NCBI RefSeq assembly: GCF_020831405.1
Contig: NZ_JAJHPU010000043.1
Span: 248,001 to 312,000, forward strand
Direction of reading: 5' to 3'
Source: Pseudomonas oryzagri
GTDB lineage: Bacteria > Pseudomonadota > Gammaproteobacteria > Pseudomonadales > Pseudomonadaceae
Length of the DNA stretch: 64,000 nt
Of this stretch, positions 44,298 through 55,053 are shown piece after piece. Under the pieces are notes generated by a model. It was given only the letters and a program-made list of their open reading frames with translations. It searched no databases and was not told the origin of the DNA. Positions within the stretch are counted from its first letter, which is position 1. Every line of letters starts with the position of its first letter. The position numbers and the translations under genes were made by a program.

Positions 44298-45449
44298 ATG
44301 CTCTTCAAGAAAGCCGTGTCCACCCTGCTGTTGAGCGCCGCCTGCGCGTCCTTCGCCCAGGCCGAAGTGAAAGTCGGCGTCATCACCTCGTCCACCGGCC
44401 CCATCGCCCTGGTCGGCCTGCCGCAGAAGAATTCCGTGCCCCTGCTGCCCGCCAGGGCCGGCGACCAGGAGGTGAAGTACATCGCCCTGGACGACGGCAG
44501 CGATCCCACCGCCACCGTCAAGGCGCTCAAGAAGCTGATCACCGAGGACAACGTCGACGCCATCATCGGCCCAAGCGGCTCGCCCAACGCCATGGGCCTG
44601 ATCCAGTTCGTCGCCGAGGCCGGCGTGCCGCTGCTGGCGCCGGTCGGCACCGCCGCCGTGGTGCTGCCGATGAACGACGAGAAGAAGTGGGTGTTCAAGA
44701 CCACCCAGAACGACGACCTGATCGCCAAGGCACTGTTCGAGCACATGGCCAAGCAGGGTGTGAAGACCCTCGGTTTCATCGGCACCGCCGATCCCTACGG
44801 CGAGAACTGGGCCAAGGTGATGGGCGGCCTGGCCGCCGAGCGGGGCATCAAGGTGGTCGCCAGCGAACGCTTCCAGCGCCAGGACACCTCGGTGACCGGG
44901 CAGAGCCTGAAGGTCCTCGCCTCCCGCCCGGACGCCGTGCTGGTGGCCGCGCCGGGCAGCGCGGCGGTGATGCCGCAGACCACCCTGTACGACCAGGGCT
45001 ACCGCGGCCAGATGTACCAGACCCACGGCGCCGCGCTGCCCGACTTCCTCAAGCTCGGCGGCAAGAAGGTCGAAGGCACCATCCTCGCCGCCAGCCTGAT
45101 GCTGGTGCTCGACGAGGTGGCGGACAGCCATCCCTCCAAGCAGGTCGCCCGCGACTACGTAGCGGCCTACGAGAAGCTCAACGGCAGCAAGCCGGCGACC
45201 TTCGGCGCCAACACCTACGACGCCGGGCTGCTGCTGCAGCGCGCCATTCCGCTGGCCGCCGCCAAGGCCGCGCCGGGCACTCCCGAGTTCCGCGCCGCCC
45301 TGCGCGATGCCCTGGAGCAGAGCCACGAACTGGCCGCCACCCAAGGCGTGTACAACATGACCGCCGAAGACCACAGCGGTTTCGACGAGCGTGGTCGCGA
45401 GCTCATCCAGGTGAAGAACGGCAACTGGACCCTGCTCGGTAGCAACTGA
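44298..45449 (+). CDS. Branched-chain amino acid/amide-type ABC substrate-binding protein
   Basis: A 383-residue periplasmic binding protein of the LivK/Peripla_BP_6 type. The signal peptide is MLFKKAVSTLLLSAACASFA with cleavage after AQA. The fold is shown by VKVGVITSSTGPIALVGLPQKN, DNVDAIIGPSGSPNAMGLIQ and GFIGTADPYGENWAKVM. ATG 44298 follows TTTGGAGAAA. It is the first gene of a four-gene importer with two permease domains and two ATPase domains. The ligand cannot be read from sequence; aromatic acids, amides and branched amino acids are all known for the family. Confidence 0.92.
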   Translation: MLFKKAVSTLLLSAACASFAQAEVKVGVITSSTGPIALVGLPQKNSVPLLPARAGDQEVKYIALDDGSDPTATVKALKKLITEDNVDAIIGPSGSPNAMGLIQFVAEAGVPLLAPVGTAAVVLPMNDEKKWVFKTTQNDDLIAKALFEHMAKQGVKTLGFIGTADPYGENWAKVMGGLAAERGIKVVASERFQRQDTSVTGQSLKVLASRPDAVLVAAPGSAAVMPQTTLYDQGYRGQMYQTHGAALPDFLKLGGKKVEGTILAASLMLVLDEVADSHPSKQVARDYVAAYEKLNGSKPATFGANTYDAGLLLQRAIPLAAAKAAPGTPEFRAALRDALEQSHELAATQGVYNMTAEDHSGFDERGRELIQVKNGNWTLLGSN

Positions 45450-45615
45450 TCCGCTGTGTGCCCGCGCGGCACGGCTCGGCGTTTCCCACTGAGAGTTCCC
45501 TGCCCGGCGGCCCGCACGGCGGCCGGGCGCGGTCGTCCGCTGCCCGCCGGGGCGGACGGTCGGGGGCCTGGTGGCGGCTGAGCCTGTTTCCATCCGTAGA
45601 AAAGAGTTTTTCACC

Positions 45616-46653
45616 ATGAACTTCCAGATAGCCATGCTCCTGGGCCAGGACGGCGTCACCAACGGCGCGATCTACGCGTTGCTGGCCCTGTCGATCCTGC
45701 TGGTCTTCACCGTCACGCGGATCCTGCTGATTCCGCAGGGCGAGTTCGTCACCTACGGCGCGCTGACCATGGCCACCATCCAGGCCGGTCAGCCCACCGC
45801 GCTGGTCTGGCTGCTGCTCGGCCTCAGCGTCCTCGATTGCGCCTGCGACCTGTACGCCGCCGCGCGCTCGAGCCATGGCTTCCGTTTTCCCAGGCGCATT
45901 CCGCTCAAGCTGGGCTACGCGCTGCTGATGGTCGCCCTGATCAAGACGCTGCCCCTGGCCGAGCTGCCGATGGCCTTCCAGGTCCTGCTCACCCTGTGCC
46001 TGGTGGTGCCGCTCGGCCCGCAGATCTACCGCCTGGTGTTCCAGCCGATCGCTTCGGCCAGCGTGCTGGTGCTGCTGATCGTCTCCATCGCCGTGCACGT
46101 GACCATGGTCGGCATCGCCCTGCTGCTGTTCGGCCCCGAGGGCGCGCGCACCCGGCCGTTCTCCGAGGCAGGGCTCGAACTCGGTCCGGTGACCTTCAAC
46201 AGCCAGACCCTGTGGGTGATCGCCGTGTCGCTGGCGTTGATCGTCGGCCTGTTCCTGTTCTTCGAACGCAGCCTGTACGGCAAGGCGCTGCGCGCGGCCG
46301 CGGTGAACCGCCTGGGCGCGCGGCTGATGGGCATCTCGCCGACCCTGGCGGGCAAGGCGACCTTCCTGCTGGCCACCTTCATCGGCACGCTGTCGGGCAT
46401 CCTCATCGCGCCGATCACCACCCTGTACTTCGACTCCGGCTTCGTCATCAGCCTCAAGGGCTTCGTCGGCGCCATCATCGGCGGCCTGGTCAGCTATCCG
46501 CTGGCCGCTCTGGGCGCGCTGGGCGTGGGGCTGATCGAGGCCTTCTCGATGTTCTGGGCCAGTACCTACAAGGAAATCATCGTCTTCACGCTGATCATTC
46601 CGTTCCTGTTGTGGCGCTCGCTCGCCAGCCGTCATGTGGAGGAGGAAGAATGA
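45616..46653 (+). CDS. LivH-type ABC permease
   Basis: A 345-residue inner-membrane permease of the branched-chain type, with eight to nine hydrophobic segments. The N-terminal DGVTNGAIYALLALSILLVFTVTRILLIPQGEF and the conserved loop RAAAVNRLGARLMGISPTLAGKATFLLAT (about 232-260) are characteristic. The segment around 70-105 (DLYAAARSSHGFRFPRRIP) is a longer cytoplasmic loop than usual. The stop overlaps the next ATG (ATGA at 46650-46653). A 166-bp gap separates it from the binding protein. Confidence 0.92.
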   Translation: MNFQIAMLLGQDGVTNGAIYALLALSILLVFTVTRILLIPQGEFVTYGALTMATIQAGQPTALVWLLLGLSVLDCACDLYAAARSSHGFRFPRRIPLKLGYALLMVALIKTLPLAELPMAFQVLLTLCLVVPLGPQIYRLVFQPIASASVLVLLIVSIAVHVTMVGIALLLFGPEGARTRPFSEAGLELGPVTFNSQTLWVIAVSLALIVGLFLFFERSLYGKALRAAAVNRLGARLMGISPTLAGKATFLLATFIGTLSGILIAPITTLYFDSGFVISLKGFVGAIIGGLVSYPLAALGALGVGLIEAFSMFWASTYKEIIVFTLIIPFLLWRSLASRHVEEEE

Positions 46654-48451
46654 GTCCGCGCAACCTGATCGTCGCCCTGGTGGCCGTGCTGGCGGCCGCG
46701 CCGCTGCTGCTGCCGCCGTTCTACGTGACCCTGCTCAACTACATCGGCCTCTATACCCTGGTGGTACTCGGCCTGGTGCTGCTCACCGGCGTCGGCGGCA
46801 TGACCAGCTTCGGCCAGGCCGCCTTCGTCGGCCTGGGTGCCTACACCAGCGCCTATCTGACCACCGCCGAGCAGTTACCGGCCTGGCTGGCCTGGGCGGG
46901 CGCCTCGCCCTGGCTGACCCTGCTGGTCGGGCTGCTGCTCACCGCGGCGGTGGCGCTGCTGCTCGGCGCCCTGACCCTCAAGCTGTCCGGCCACTACCTG
47001 CCGCTGGGCACCATCGCCTGGGGGCTGTCGCTGTACTACCTGTTCGGCACCGTGGAGTCGCTCGGCGGCCACACCGGCGTGGGCGGCCTGCCGTCGATCG
47101 CGCTGTTCGGCGTGCTGCTGGATAAGGGCGAGAAGATCTTCTACCTGATCTGGGCGGTGCTGCTGCTGGCCATCGTGGTCACCCAGAACCTGCTCGACTC
47201 CCGCGAGGGGCGGGCGATCCGCGCGCTCAAGGGCGGCCAGGTGATGGCCGAGTCGATGGGCGTCAACACCTTCCGCGCGAAGATGGTGATCTTCCTCGTC
47301 TCGGCGCTGTTCGCCGCCGTTTCCGGCTGGCTGTACGCGCACACCCAGCGCTTCGTCAACCCGACGCCGTTCGGCCTGGGCATGGGCATCGACTACCTGT
47401 TCATGGCCCTGATCGGCGGCGTCGCCAGCGTCTGGGGCGCACTGCTCGGCACCGGCATCCTCACCCTGCTCAAGCAGTGGCTGCAGGACCTGCTGCCGCA
47501 TCTGCTGGGCAACACCGGCAACTACGAGGTGATCGTCTTCGGCCTGCTGATCGTCGTGCTGATGCAGCGCGCGCCCGGCGGCCTGTGGCCGCTGCTGGTC
47601 CGCCTGCTGCCGGCACGCTTCAAGCGCCACCGCGCGCTGCCGGCGGCCGACGCCCCGGCCCGCGAGCTGCCGCGCCGGCAACTGCCGCAGGCCGGTCAGG
47701 TGATCCTCGAGGCCCGTCAGGTGACCCGGCGCTTCGGCGGCCTGGTGGCCAACAACGAGATGAGCCTGCAGGTGCACGCCGGCGAGATCCTCGCCCTGAT
47801 CGGCCCCAACGGCGCCGGCAAGAGCACCATGTTCAACCAGCTCTCCGGCGTGGATACGCCGACCTCGGGCGACGTGCTGTTCATGGGCCGGCGCGTCAAC
47901 GGCCTGAGTTCGCGCACCGTCGCGCGCATGGGCATGAGCCGCACCTTCCAGCATGTGAAGCTGTTGCCGAGCATGACCGTGCTGGAGAACGTCGCCATCG
48001 GCGCGCACCTGCGCGGCAGTCGCGGCGTGCTGTCCGCGGCGCTGCGCCTGGAGCGCGCCGAGGAGGCCGATCTGCTCAACGAGGCCAGGCGCCAGCTCGA
48101 GCGCGTCGGCCTCGGCGACTACCTGTACGAGGAGGCCGGCAGCCTGGCCCTCGGCCAGCAGCGCATCCTCGAGATCGCCCGGGCGCTGTGCGCCGATCCC
48201 TGCCTGCTGCTGCTCGACGAGCCGGCCGCCGGCCTGCGCCACAAGGAGAAGGAAGCCCTCGGCATCCTCCTCAGCCGCCTGCGCAGCGAGGGCATGGCGA
48301 TCCTCTTGGTGGAGCACGACATGGACTTCGTCATGGGTCTGGTCGATCGCGTGGTGGTGATGGAGTTCGGTCAACGCATCGCCGAGGGGCTGCCCGAAGA
48401 GGTGCAGAAGGACCCGGCCGTGCTGGAAGCCTACCTCGGGGGAGCGGAGTG

Positions 48452-48452
<1 letters not shown>
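46650..48452 (+). CDS. LivM-LivG fusion: ABC permease joined to ATPase
   Basis: A 600-residue fusion. Residues 1-320 are a LivM-type permease (GVGGMTSFGQAAFVGLGAYT; RALKGGQVMAESMGVNTFRAK). A basic linker with Pro and Ala (about 320-350) leads to a LivG-type ATPase with Walker A GPNGAGKS (385-392), MSRTFQHVKLL, LALGQQRILEIARAL, LLLLDEPAAGL and the switch His in LLVEHDMDFV. The signature LALGQQR replaces the usual LSxGQQR. Fusion fixes a 1:1 permease:ATPase ratio on this half. Usually these are two genes. Confidence 0.93.
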
Positions 48453-49243
<791 letters not shown>

Positions 49244-49591
49244 GGCGCGCCGCCGGGCGCTCCCCGTGCCCGGCGGGCGGTCTGCGGCAATCCTCGCCGA
49301 CCAGCTCGCCAGCCAACCGGCGGGCGAGCCGGCGTCGCCTCGGCAGGCCGGCACCTGCGCCGGGCGACATGCCATCGCCAGGAGCCTGCAACGTCGGCGG
49401 GCTGCTCGGCCTCAGCGTCGCGGCGCTTTGCCGCGTCGTGACCCGGCGCTGCGCAGGGCGACCGGCGGCGGGCGCCTGCGCGGCGCCGCTCCCCCTTGCA
49501 TTGCCCGCGCCCGCTACCTAGAGTTCAGCCAGCATTCGATAGGCCTCCGCGGCCGTCTGGCACGGAGGCTCCAGCAGGTTATGGAGCAACC
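49244..49591. other. 348-bp intergenic gap with hairpins
   Basis: No gene is supported. Perfect stem 49251-49258/49268-49275 (CGCCGGGC/GCCCGGCG) lies directly after the importer and may end its transcript, though no U-tract follows. A weaker stem CTCGCC...GGCGAG lies near 49310-49335. The promoter of the next operon must lie in the last 150 bases, but I see no convincing -35/-10 pair. Confidence 0.5.
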
Positions 49592-50515
49592 ATGATCGAA
49601 ATAGACAAGCTCACCAAGCGCTTTGCCCAGCAGCTCGCGGTCGACGAGCTGTCCTTCCGCGTCCGGCCCGGCGAGGTGCTGGGTTTCCTCGGCCCCAACG
49701 GCGCCGGCAAGTCGACCACCATGAAGATGCTCACCGGCTTCCTCGCCCCGACCTCGGGCACCGCGCGCATCTTCGGTTTCGACATCCAGAAGCAGACCCT
49801 CAAGGCCCAGCGGCTGATCGGCTACCTGCCCGAAGGCGCGCCCTGCTACGGCGACATGACGGTGCGCGGCTTCCTCGAATTCATCGCCGGGGTGCGCGGT
49901 TTCCGTGGCGCGCAGAAGCGCGACCGGGTCGCCGGGGCGGTGGCCCAGGTGGAGCTCGAGAAGGTGCTCGACCAGTCCATCGACACCCTGTCCAAGGGCT
50001 TCAAGCGCCGCGTCGGCCTGGCCCAGGCGATCCTCCACGATCCCAAGGTACTGATCCTCGACGAGCCCACCGACGGTCTCGACCCCAACCAGAAGCACCA
50101 GGTGCGTCAGCTGATCCAGAGCCTGGCGGCCGACAAGATCATCATCATTTCCACGCACATCCTCGAGGAAGTCACCGCGGTGTGCACCCGCGCGGTGGTG
50201 ATTGCCGGCGGGCGGCTTCTCGCCGACGGCACGCCCTTCGAACTGGAGAGCCGCTCGCGCTACCACCAGGCGGTGACCCTGGTCGGCGATGCGCCGCTGG
50301 ACGAGGCGGCATTGGCCGGGTTGCCGGGCGTCGCCGGCGTCGAGCGCAACCCCCGCGAGCACAGTCTCACCGTGCTGGCCTTGCCGGGCCAGGTGATCTT
50401 CCCGCAGGTCAGCGCGCTGGTGGCGGCGCGCGGCTGGCACATCCGGGAAATGGACGTGGAGCGCGGCCGCCTCGACGAGGTGTTCCGCACCCTGACCCGA
50501 GGAGAGGCGGCATGA
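49592..50515 (+). CDS. GldA-like ABC transporter ATPase
   Basis: A 307-residue ATPase of the ABC-2 export type. Walker A is GPNGAGKS (about 34-41), with GYLPEGAPCYGDMTVRGFLEF, the signature LSKGFKRRVGLAQAI, Walker B VLILDEPTDGLDPNQ and ISTHILEEVTAVC. The C-terminal 75 residues form the extension seen in GldA/NosF-type proteins. ATG 49592 begins the domain. The gene heads a four-gene unit with a GldF-like permease, a GldG-like protein and a DUF4340 protein. Confidence 0.92.
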   Translation: MIEIDKLTKRFAQQLAVDELSFRVRPGEVLGFLGPNGAGKSTTMKMLTGFLAPTSGTARIFGFDIQKQTLKAQRLIGYLPEGAPCYGDMTVRGFLEFIAGVRGFRGAQKRDRVAGAVAQVELEKVLDQSIDTLSKGFKRRVGLAQAILHDPKVLILDEPTDGLDPNQKHQVRQLIQSLAADKIIIISTHILEEVTAVCTRAVVIAGGRLLADGTPFELESRSRYHQAVTLVGDAPLDEAALAGLPGVAGVERNPREHSLTVLALPGQVIFPQVSALVAARGWHIREMDVERGRLDEVFRTLTRGEAA

Positions 50516-51246
50516 AGCAGTTGCCGGTGGTCTTCAGGCGCGAGCTGGCGAGCTACTTCGCCACGCCGCTCGCCTACGTGTTCATCGTGATCTTCCTGGT
50601 GCTGTCCGGGGTGTTCACCTTCTATCTGGGCAGCTTCTTCGAGCGCGGCCAGGCCGACCTGTCGGCGTTCTTCACCTTCCATCCCTGGCTGTACCTGTTC
50701 CTGGTGCCCGCGCTGGCCATGCGCCTGTGGGCCGAGGAGCGCAAGAGCGGCACCATCGAGCTGCTGATGACCCTGCCGATCACCCGCGCCGAGGCGGTGG
50801 GCGGCAAGTTCCTCGCCGCCTGGGTGTTCGCCGGCATCGCCCTGTTGCTGACCTTCCCGATGGTGGTCACCGTCAACTACCTGGGCGAGCCGGACAACGG
50901 CGCCATCCTCACCGGCTACATCGGCAGCTGGCTGCTGGCCGGCGGCTACCTGGCGATCGGCTCGTGCCTGTCGGCGCTGGCCAAGAACCAGGTGATCGCC
51001 TTCATCCTCACCGCCTGCGTGTGCTTCCTGTTCATCGTCAGCGGCTTCCCGCTGGTGCTCGACGCCTTCAGCGGCTGGGCGCCGCAGGCGCTGGTCGACG
51101 CGGTGGCTTCGCTGAGCTTCCTGACCCGCTTCGACGCGATCAGCAAGGGCGTGCTCGATGCGCGCGACCTGCTGTACTTCGCCAGCCTGATCCTGGCCTG
51201 GCTGGCTGCCACCGCGGTGGTGGTCGACCTGAAGAAAGCCGACTGA
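50512..51246 (+). CDS. GldF-like ABC-2 permease
   Basis: A 244-residue permease with six hydrophobic segments. ABC-2 landmarks are VVFRRELASYFATPLAYVFI at the start and MRLWAEERKSGTIELLMTLPITRAEAVGGKFLAAW (about 69-103), the conserved cytoplasmic coupling region. The ATG overlaps the ATPase stop (ATGA at 50512-50515). In Bacteroidetes GldAFG is linked to gliding; in Pseudomonas the role is unknown and gliding is not implied. A shard of a homologous gene lies at 43170-43260. Confidence 0.93.
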   Translation: MKQLPVVFRRELASYFATPLAYVFIVIFLVLSGVFTFYLGSFFERGQADLSAFFTFHPWLYLFLVPALAMRLWAEERKSGTIELLMTLPITRAEAVGGKFLAAWVFAGIALLLTFPMVVTVNYLGEPDNGAILTGYIGSWLLAGGYLAIGSCLSALAKNQVIAFILTACVCFLFIVSGFPLVLDAFSGWAPQALVDAVASLSFLTRFDAISKGVLDARDLLYFASLILAWLAATAVVVDLKKAD

Positions 51247-51256
51247 GGAGAGCGCG

Positions 51257-53089
51257 ATGAAACGCATCCTGTATTCCGGCGCCGGGCTGCTGCTGATCGC
51301 CCTGGCGTTCCTGGTGTTCAACATGGTGGCCGGCCTAGGCCTGCCCAACGCCCGCCTCGACCTCACCGAGCAGAAGCTCTACACCATCAGCGAGGGCACC
51401 GAGCGCATCCTCGGCGAGCTGGACGAGCCGGTGAACCTGTACTTCTTCTTCTCCGACAACGTCACCCGCGACCTGGTGCCGGTGCGCAACTACGCGCGGC
51501 GCGTCGAGGAGATGCTGCGCGCCTACGAGCGCGCCGCCGGCGGCAAGATCAAGCTGCACGTCATCGACCCGGCGCCGTTCTCCGCGGACGAGGACCGCGC
51601 CGCCGAGTTCGGCCTGCACGCGGTGCCGCTGCAGCAGGGCGGCGACAAGCTGTACTTCGGCCTGGCCGGCACCAATGCGCTGGACGACGTGCAGACCATC
51701 CCGTTCTTCCCGCTCGACCAGGAGGAATTCCTCGAGTACGAACTCAGCCGGCTGGTGCAGACCCTGGCCAAGCCGGCGCGGCCGGTGGTCGGCGTGCTTT
51801 CCGGCCTGCAGCTGGAGGGCGGCTTCAATCCGCTGACCGGCCAGGCCGGCACGCCCTGGATGGTGATGGAGCAGATCCGCCAGCAGTTCACCATCAAGAG
51901 CCTGCAGGCCGGCGTCGACCGCATTCCCGACGAGGTGTCGGTGCTGCTGCTGGTGCATCCCAAGCAGCTGCCGCCGCCGACCCTGTACGCCATCGACCAG
52001 TTCGTACTGCGCGGCGGCAAGCTGCTGGCCTTCGTCGATCCGTTCAGCGAGAGCGACGACGCCGGCCTGATGGGCGGCACCGGCAACGCGTCCGACCTCG
52101 AGCCGCTGTTCAAGGCCTGGGGGGTGCGCCTGCGCCCGAACGAGATCCTGCTCGACGGCAGCTACGCGATGTCCGTGGGCATCGGCCAGGGCGAGGAACA
52201 GCGCCCGATCCGCCATCCGGCCTGGCTCAGCCTGCCCAAGGCGGCGCTCGACCGGCAGGACATCACCACCGCCGCGCTGGAGAACCTGACCGTGGCCAGT
52301 GCCGGCATCCTCGAGCCGCTGGAGGGAGCGAAGACCCGCTTCACGCCGCTGCTGCACAGCTCCGAGTACGCCATGCCGATGGACGCCAAGCGCCTGGCCG
52401 GGCTGCGCGATCCGCAGGAGCTGCTGCGCGATCTGGAGCCGACCGGCGAGCGCTACGCGCTGGCCGCGCGCATCTCCGGACCGGCGCCGACCTCCTTCCC
52501 GCAGGGCATCGAGGGGCAGAAGGACGGCCTCACGCAGGCGGACGGCATCAACGTCATCGTGGTCGCCGATACCGACCTGCTCGCCGACCGCATGTGGGTG
52601 CAGGTACAGGAGTTCTTCGGCCAGCGCGTCCCGCAGCCGTTCGCCGACAACGCCGGCTTCGCCATCAACGCGCTGGACAACCTGGCCGGCAGCGACGCGC
52701 TGATCAGCGTGCGTTCGCGCGGTCGCTTCAGCCGGCCGTTCAGCGTGGTCGAGAACCTGCAGCGCCAGGCCGAGGCGCGCTTCCGGGAGCAGGAGGAGAT
52801 CCTCAACCAGCGCCTGGCGCAGACCGAGCAGCGCCTGGCCGAGTTGCAGCAGGGCGACAAGCCCGACCAGGTGCTGGAGCTGACGCCCGAGCAGCAGGCG
52901 ACCCTGCAGCAGTTCCTCCAGGAGCGGCTGAAGATCCGCAAGGAGCTGCGCGAGGTGCGCTACCGGCTGAATGCCGACATTGAGGGCCTGGGGCGCAGCC
53001 TGAAGTTCGTCAACATCGCGCTGGTGCCGCTGCTGCTGACCCTGGGCGTGCTGGCGCTGTGGCTGTGGCGTCGCCGCCGCGTGGCCTGA
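51257..53089 (+). CDS. GldG-like ABC-type uncharacterised auxiliary protein
   Basis: A 610-residue protein. An N-terminal membrane helix (ILYSGAGLLLIALAFLVFNM) is followed by the signature LDLTEQKLYTISEGTERIL and VNLYFFFSDN. The middle is an extracytoplasmic ABC_transp_aux domain. About 495-585 is a coiled coil (FREQEEILNQRLAQTEQRLAE region), and a second membrane helix lies at the C-terminus (VNIALVPLLLTLGVLALWLW) before an RRRR end. It starts 10 bases after the permease stop. Likely a periplasmic partner of the exporter. No catalytic residues recognised. Confidence 0.9.
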   Translation: MKRILYSGAGLLLIALAFLVFNMVAGLGLPNARLDLTEQKLYTISEGTERILGELDEPVNLYFFFSDNVTRDLVPVRNYARRVEEMLRAYERAAGGKIKLHVIDPAPFSADEDRAAEFGLHAVPLQQGGDKLYFGLAGTNALDDVQTIPFFPLDQEEFLEYELSRLVQTLAKPARPVVGVLSGLQLEGGFNPLTGQAGTPWMVMEQIRQQFTIKSLQAGVDRIPDEVSVLLLVHPKQLPPPTLYAIDQFVLRGGKLLAFVDPFSESDDAGLMGGTGNASDLEPLFKAWGVRLRPNEILLDGSYAMSVGIGQGEEQRPIRHPAWLSLPKAALDRQDITTAALENLTVASAGILEPLEGAKTRFTPLLHSSEYAMPMDAKRLAGLRDPQELLRDLEPTGERYALAARISGPAPTSFPQGIEGQKDGLTQADGINVIVVADTDLLADRMWVQVQEFFGQRVPQPFADNAGFAINALDNLAGSDALISVRSRGRFSRPFSVVENLQRQAEARFREQEEILNQRLAQTEQRLAELQQGDKPDQVLELTPEQQATLQQFLQERLKIRKELREVRYRLNADIEGLGRSLKFVNIALVPLLLTLGVLALWLWRRRRVA

Positions 53090-53133
53090 GGCGGCGCAAG
53101 GCGAGCGTAAGGCCAGAGCGTAAGGAGAGTGCA

Positions 53134-54111
53134 ATGCAACGCAAGTCGCTATGGATTCTGTTATTGGCCGTCGCCCTGCTCGGCGCTTTGTTCGTCTGGC
53201 TGCAGCGCGGCGGCGAGGCGCCGCCTCAGGCCACCCGCGAGTTGCTGCTGCCGGCGCTGGCCGGGCAGCTGGAGCGGGTGCAGGCCGTGCAGATCCGCCA
53301 CGGCGATCTGCCGGTCATCCACATCGAGCGCCGCGACGGCGTCTGGGTGGTGCCGGCCAAGGCCGGCTATCCGGCGGCGGCCGGCGAGGTCAACCGCCTG
53401 CTGCGCACGCTGGCCGAGGTGCGCAAGGTCGAGGCCAAGACCCGCAATCCGGCCAACCATGCCCAGCTCGGCCTCGCCGAGCGCGGCGAGGGCGCCGCGA
53501 CCCGGGTGAGCCTCGACGGCATCGGCCCGGCCCCGGTGGAGCTGCTGCTCGGCCAGGCTTCGCGCCAGGGCGGGCAGCTGGTGCGCCTGCCGGGCGACGA
53601 TCAGGTATGGCTGGTCGACCAGTCGCTGCAACTGGTGGACAGCGAGCTGGCCTGGCTGGACCGGCGCGTCAGCGCGATTCCGTTCGCCAGCGTGCGCGAG
53701 GTCGAGGTGCGGCACGCCGACGGCGAGCAGCTCAACGTCTGGCGCGCCAATCCCGAGCAGTTCAACTTCGCCCTGCGCCAGTTGCCGGCCGGCCGCAAGC
53801 TGGCCTACGAGCCGGTCGCCAACGGCATGGCCCTGCTGTTCGCCAGTCTGGACTTCGCCGACGCCGCGCCGCTGGCGCAGGTCGCCTTCAAGGGCACGCC
53901 CGAGCTGACCTTCCGCCTGGACACCTTCGCCGGCGGCGAGCTGAAGGGTTCCTTCTACCGGCAGGGCGACCAGCACTGGCTGGTGCTGGGCGAGCGCAAG
54001 GGGCTCGACGAGCAGTTGCCCGGCCTGCCGGGCTGGGCCTATCGCCTGGAGGAGCAGCAGTACCGCGCCCTCGCCAGGCGGGTGAAGGACCTGGTGGCGC
54101 CGGCAGCGTGA
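53134..54111 (+). CDS. DUF4340 domain protein
   Basis: A 325-residue protein with one N-terminal membrane helix ([19 protein letters not shown]) and a periplasmic body. DUF4340 features are [50 protein letters not shown], and a second similar repeat around 180-300. ATG 53134 has TAAGGAGA upstream. It is the last gene of the GldA/F/G unit, 44 bases after gldG, and conserved with it, suggesting it belongs to the same complex. Confidence 0.88.
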   Translation: MQRKSLWILLLAVALLGALFVWLQRGGEAPPQATRELLLPALAGQLERVQAVQIRHGDLPVIHIERRDGVWVVPAKAGYPAAAGEVNRLLRTLAEVRKVEAKTRNPANHAQLGLAERGEGAATRVSLDGIGPAPVELLLGQASRQGGQLVRLPGDDQVWLVDQSLQLVDSELAWLDRRVSAIPFASVREVEVRHADGEQLNVWRANPEQFNFALRQLPAGRKLAYEPVANGMALLFASLDFADAAPLAQVAFKGTPELTFRLDTFAGGELKGSFYRQGDQHWLVLGERKGLDEQLPGLPGWAYRLEEQQYRALARRVKDLVAPAA

Positions 54112-54172
54112 TCTGCGGCGAGGATTGCCGCAGGTCAACGCGCGGGGGGCTTTTCTGCGCGGGCTCTTTGTT

Positions 54173-54178
54173 TATACT
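54173..54178 (+). promoter_or_regulatory. -10 element of the cold-shock gene
   Basis: TATACT within CTTTGTTTATACTCGGGG is the best -10 match. The -35 region (CTTTTC at 54150-54155, 17 bases upstream) is weak. Transcription from here gives a leader of about 150 bases, typical for cold-shock mRNAs that are regulated by their 5' structure. Confidence 0.5.
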
Positions 54179-54335
54179 CGGGGCAGCGGTCGTCAAGAAC
54201 GCCATTCGAAATACCCGCTCCAGACGCCTCGCGGCGCGGAGGTCGGATATAACAAGAAGAACGTTTTGTAACGTACCGTCCCGAGCGACTCCCATGAGGG
54301 GAGTGTTTTTTCAGCGAGTCTGGAGAGAGGTTGTA

Positions 54336-54545
54336 ATGGCCGAACGTGAAACCGGAACCGTCAAGTGGTTCAACGACGCCAAGGGTTATGGATTCATTCA
54401 GCGCGAGAGCGGCCCGGATGTCTTCGTGCACTACCGCGCCATCCGTGGCGAAGGTCACCGCTCCCTGGTCGAAGGGCAGCGTGTGGAGTTCGCCGTAGCC
54501 CAGGGTCAGAAAGGCCTGCAGGCGGAAGACGTTTCCAAGCTCTGA
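54336..54545 (+). CDS. Cold-shock protein (CspA family)
   Basis: A 69-residue single cold-shock domain that binds single-stranded RNA/DNA. RNP1 is KGYGFIQ and RNP2 is VFVHYRAI; the standard FVHFSAI is altered to [22 protein letters not shown] is the family start, and GLQAEDV ends the fold. It is preceded by GGAGAGAGG and followed by a rho-independent terminator. It is convergent with the barstar-like gene, close to another cold-shock domain fused to an RNase. Confidence 0.95.
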   Translation: MAERETGTVKWFNDAKGYGFIQRESGPDVFVHYRAIRGEGHRSLVEGQRVEFAVAQGQKGLQAEDVSKL

Positions 54546-54568
54546 ACTCGAGCTGGAGATTGCGGAAG

Positions 54569-54594
54569 AGCCCGTCCTCATGGACGGGCTTTTT
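54569..54594 (+). terminator. Rho-independent terminator of the cold-shock gene
   Basis: AGCCCGTCC (54569-54577), loop TCAT, GGACGGGCT (54582-54590), then TTTT. It lies between the convergent cold-shock and barstar-like genes. Confidence 0.92.
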
Positions 54595-54597
54595 CAT

Positions 54598-55053
54598 TCA
54601 GGCGTCCCGATCCTGTGCGAGTTGCGGCAGCGGGGCGAGGCAGTCCAGGCCGCGGGCCGGACCTTCGATCAGCAGGCACAGCGCACGGCCACGCTCGCCC
54701 CAGTGCTGGCAGGCGTCCTGCAGCAGTTCGACGAACACGGCCAGATCCTCCTCGACCAGCGTACCGGCGCCATCCAGGGGCAGATGCACGACCAGCAGTT
54801 GTCCGGCCGGCCAGTCGAGTTCGGTCAGACAGTCCCAGGCGGCGTCCCAGTTCTGTCCGTAGTAGTCGGGAAACGCCAGGACCGCGCCGAGGGCCGCCAG
54901 CAGGCTGGCGCGGTCGATGCGCGGCAGCCTTCCGAGGCTTTTGCAGCACAGCTCGACGGCCCGGCAGTCCGCTTCAGGCAGCCGCGCGACGCGATAGGCG
55001 GCGTTGCGCGAAGGATCGGCCAGGCAGGCGGCGGCGAGTTGCTGCAGGGTCAT
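54598..55053 (-). CDS. Barstar-family RNase inhibitor
   Basis: A 151-residue protein. The central part LAFPDYYGQNWDAAWDCLTE (about 59-78) aligns with barstar LPEYYGENLDALWDCLTG, keeping both barnase-binding aspartates (Asp70, Asp74, equivalent to Asp35 and Asp39) and the paired tyrosines. The C-terminal strand ALCLLIEGPARGL fits the barstar fold. About 45 extra N-terminal residues have no counterpart in barstar. Its ATG overlaps the stop of the upstream barnase-like gene (ATGA at 55050-55053), the layout of a toxin-immunity pair. Predicted role: bind and block that RNase in the cytoplasm. Confidence 0.9.
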   Translation of the reverse strand: MTLQQLAAACLADPSRNAAYRVARLPEADCRAVELCCKSLGRLPRIDRASLLAALGAVLAFPDYYGQNWDAAWDCLTELDWPAGQLLVVHLPLDGAGTLVEEDLAVFVELLQDACQHWGERGRALCLLIEGPARGLDCLAPLPQLAQDRDA

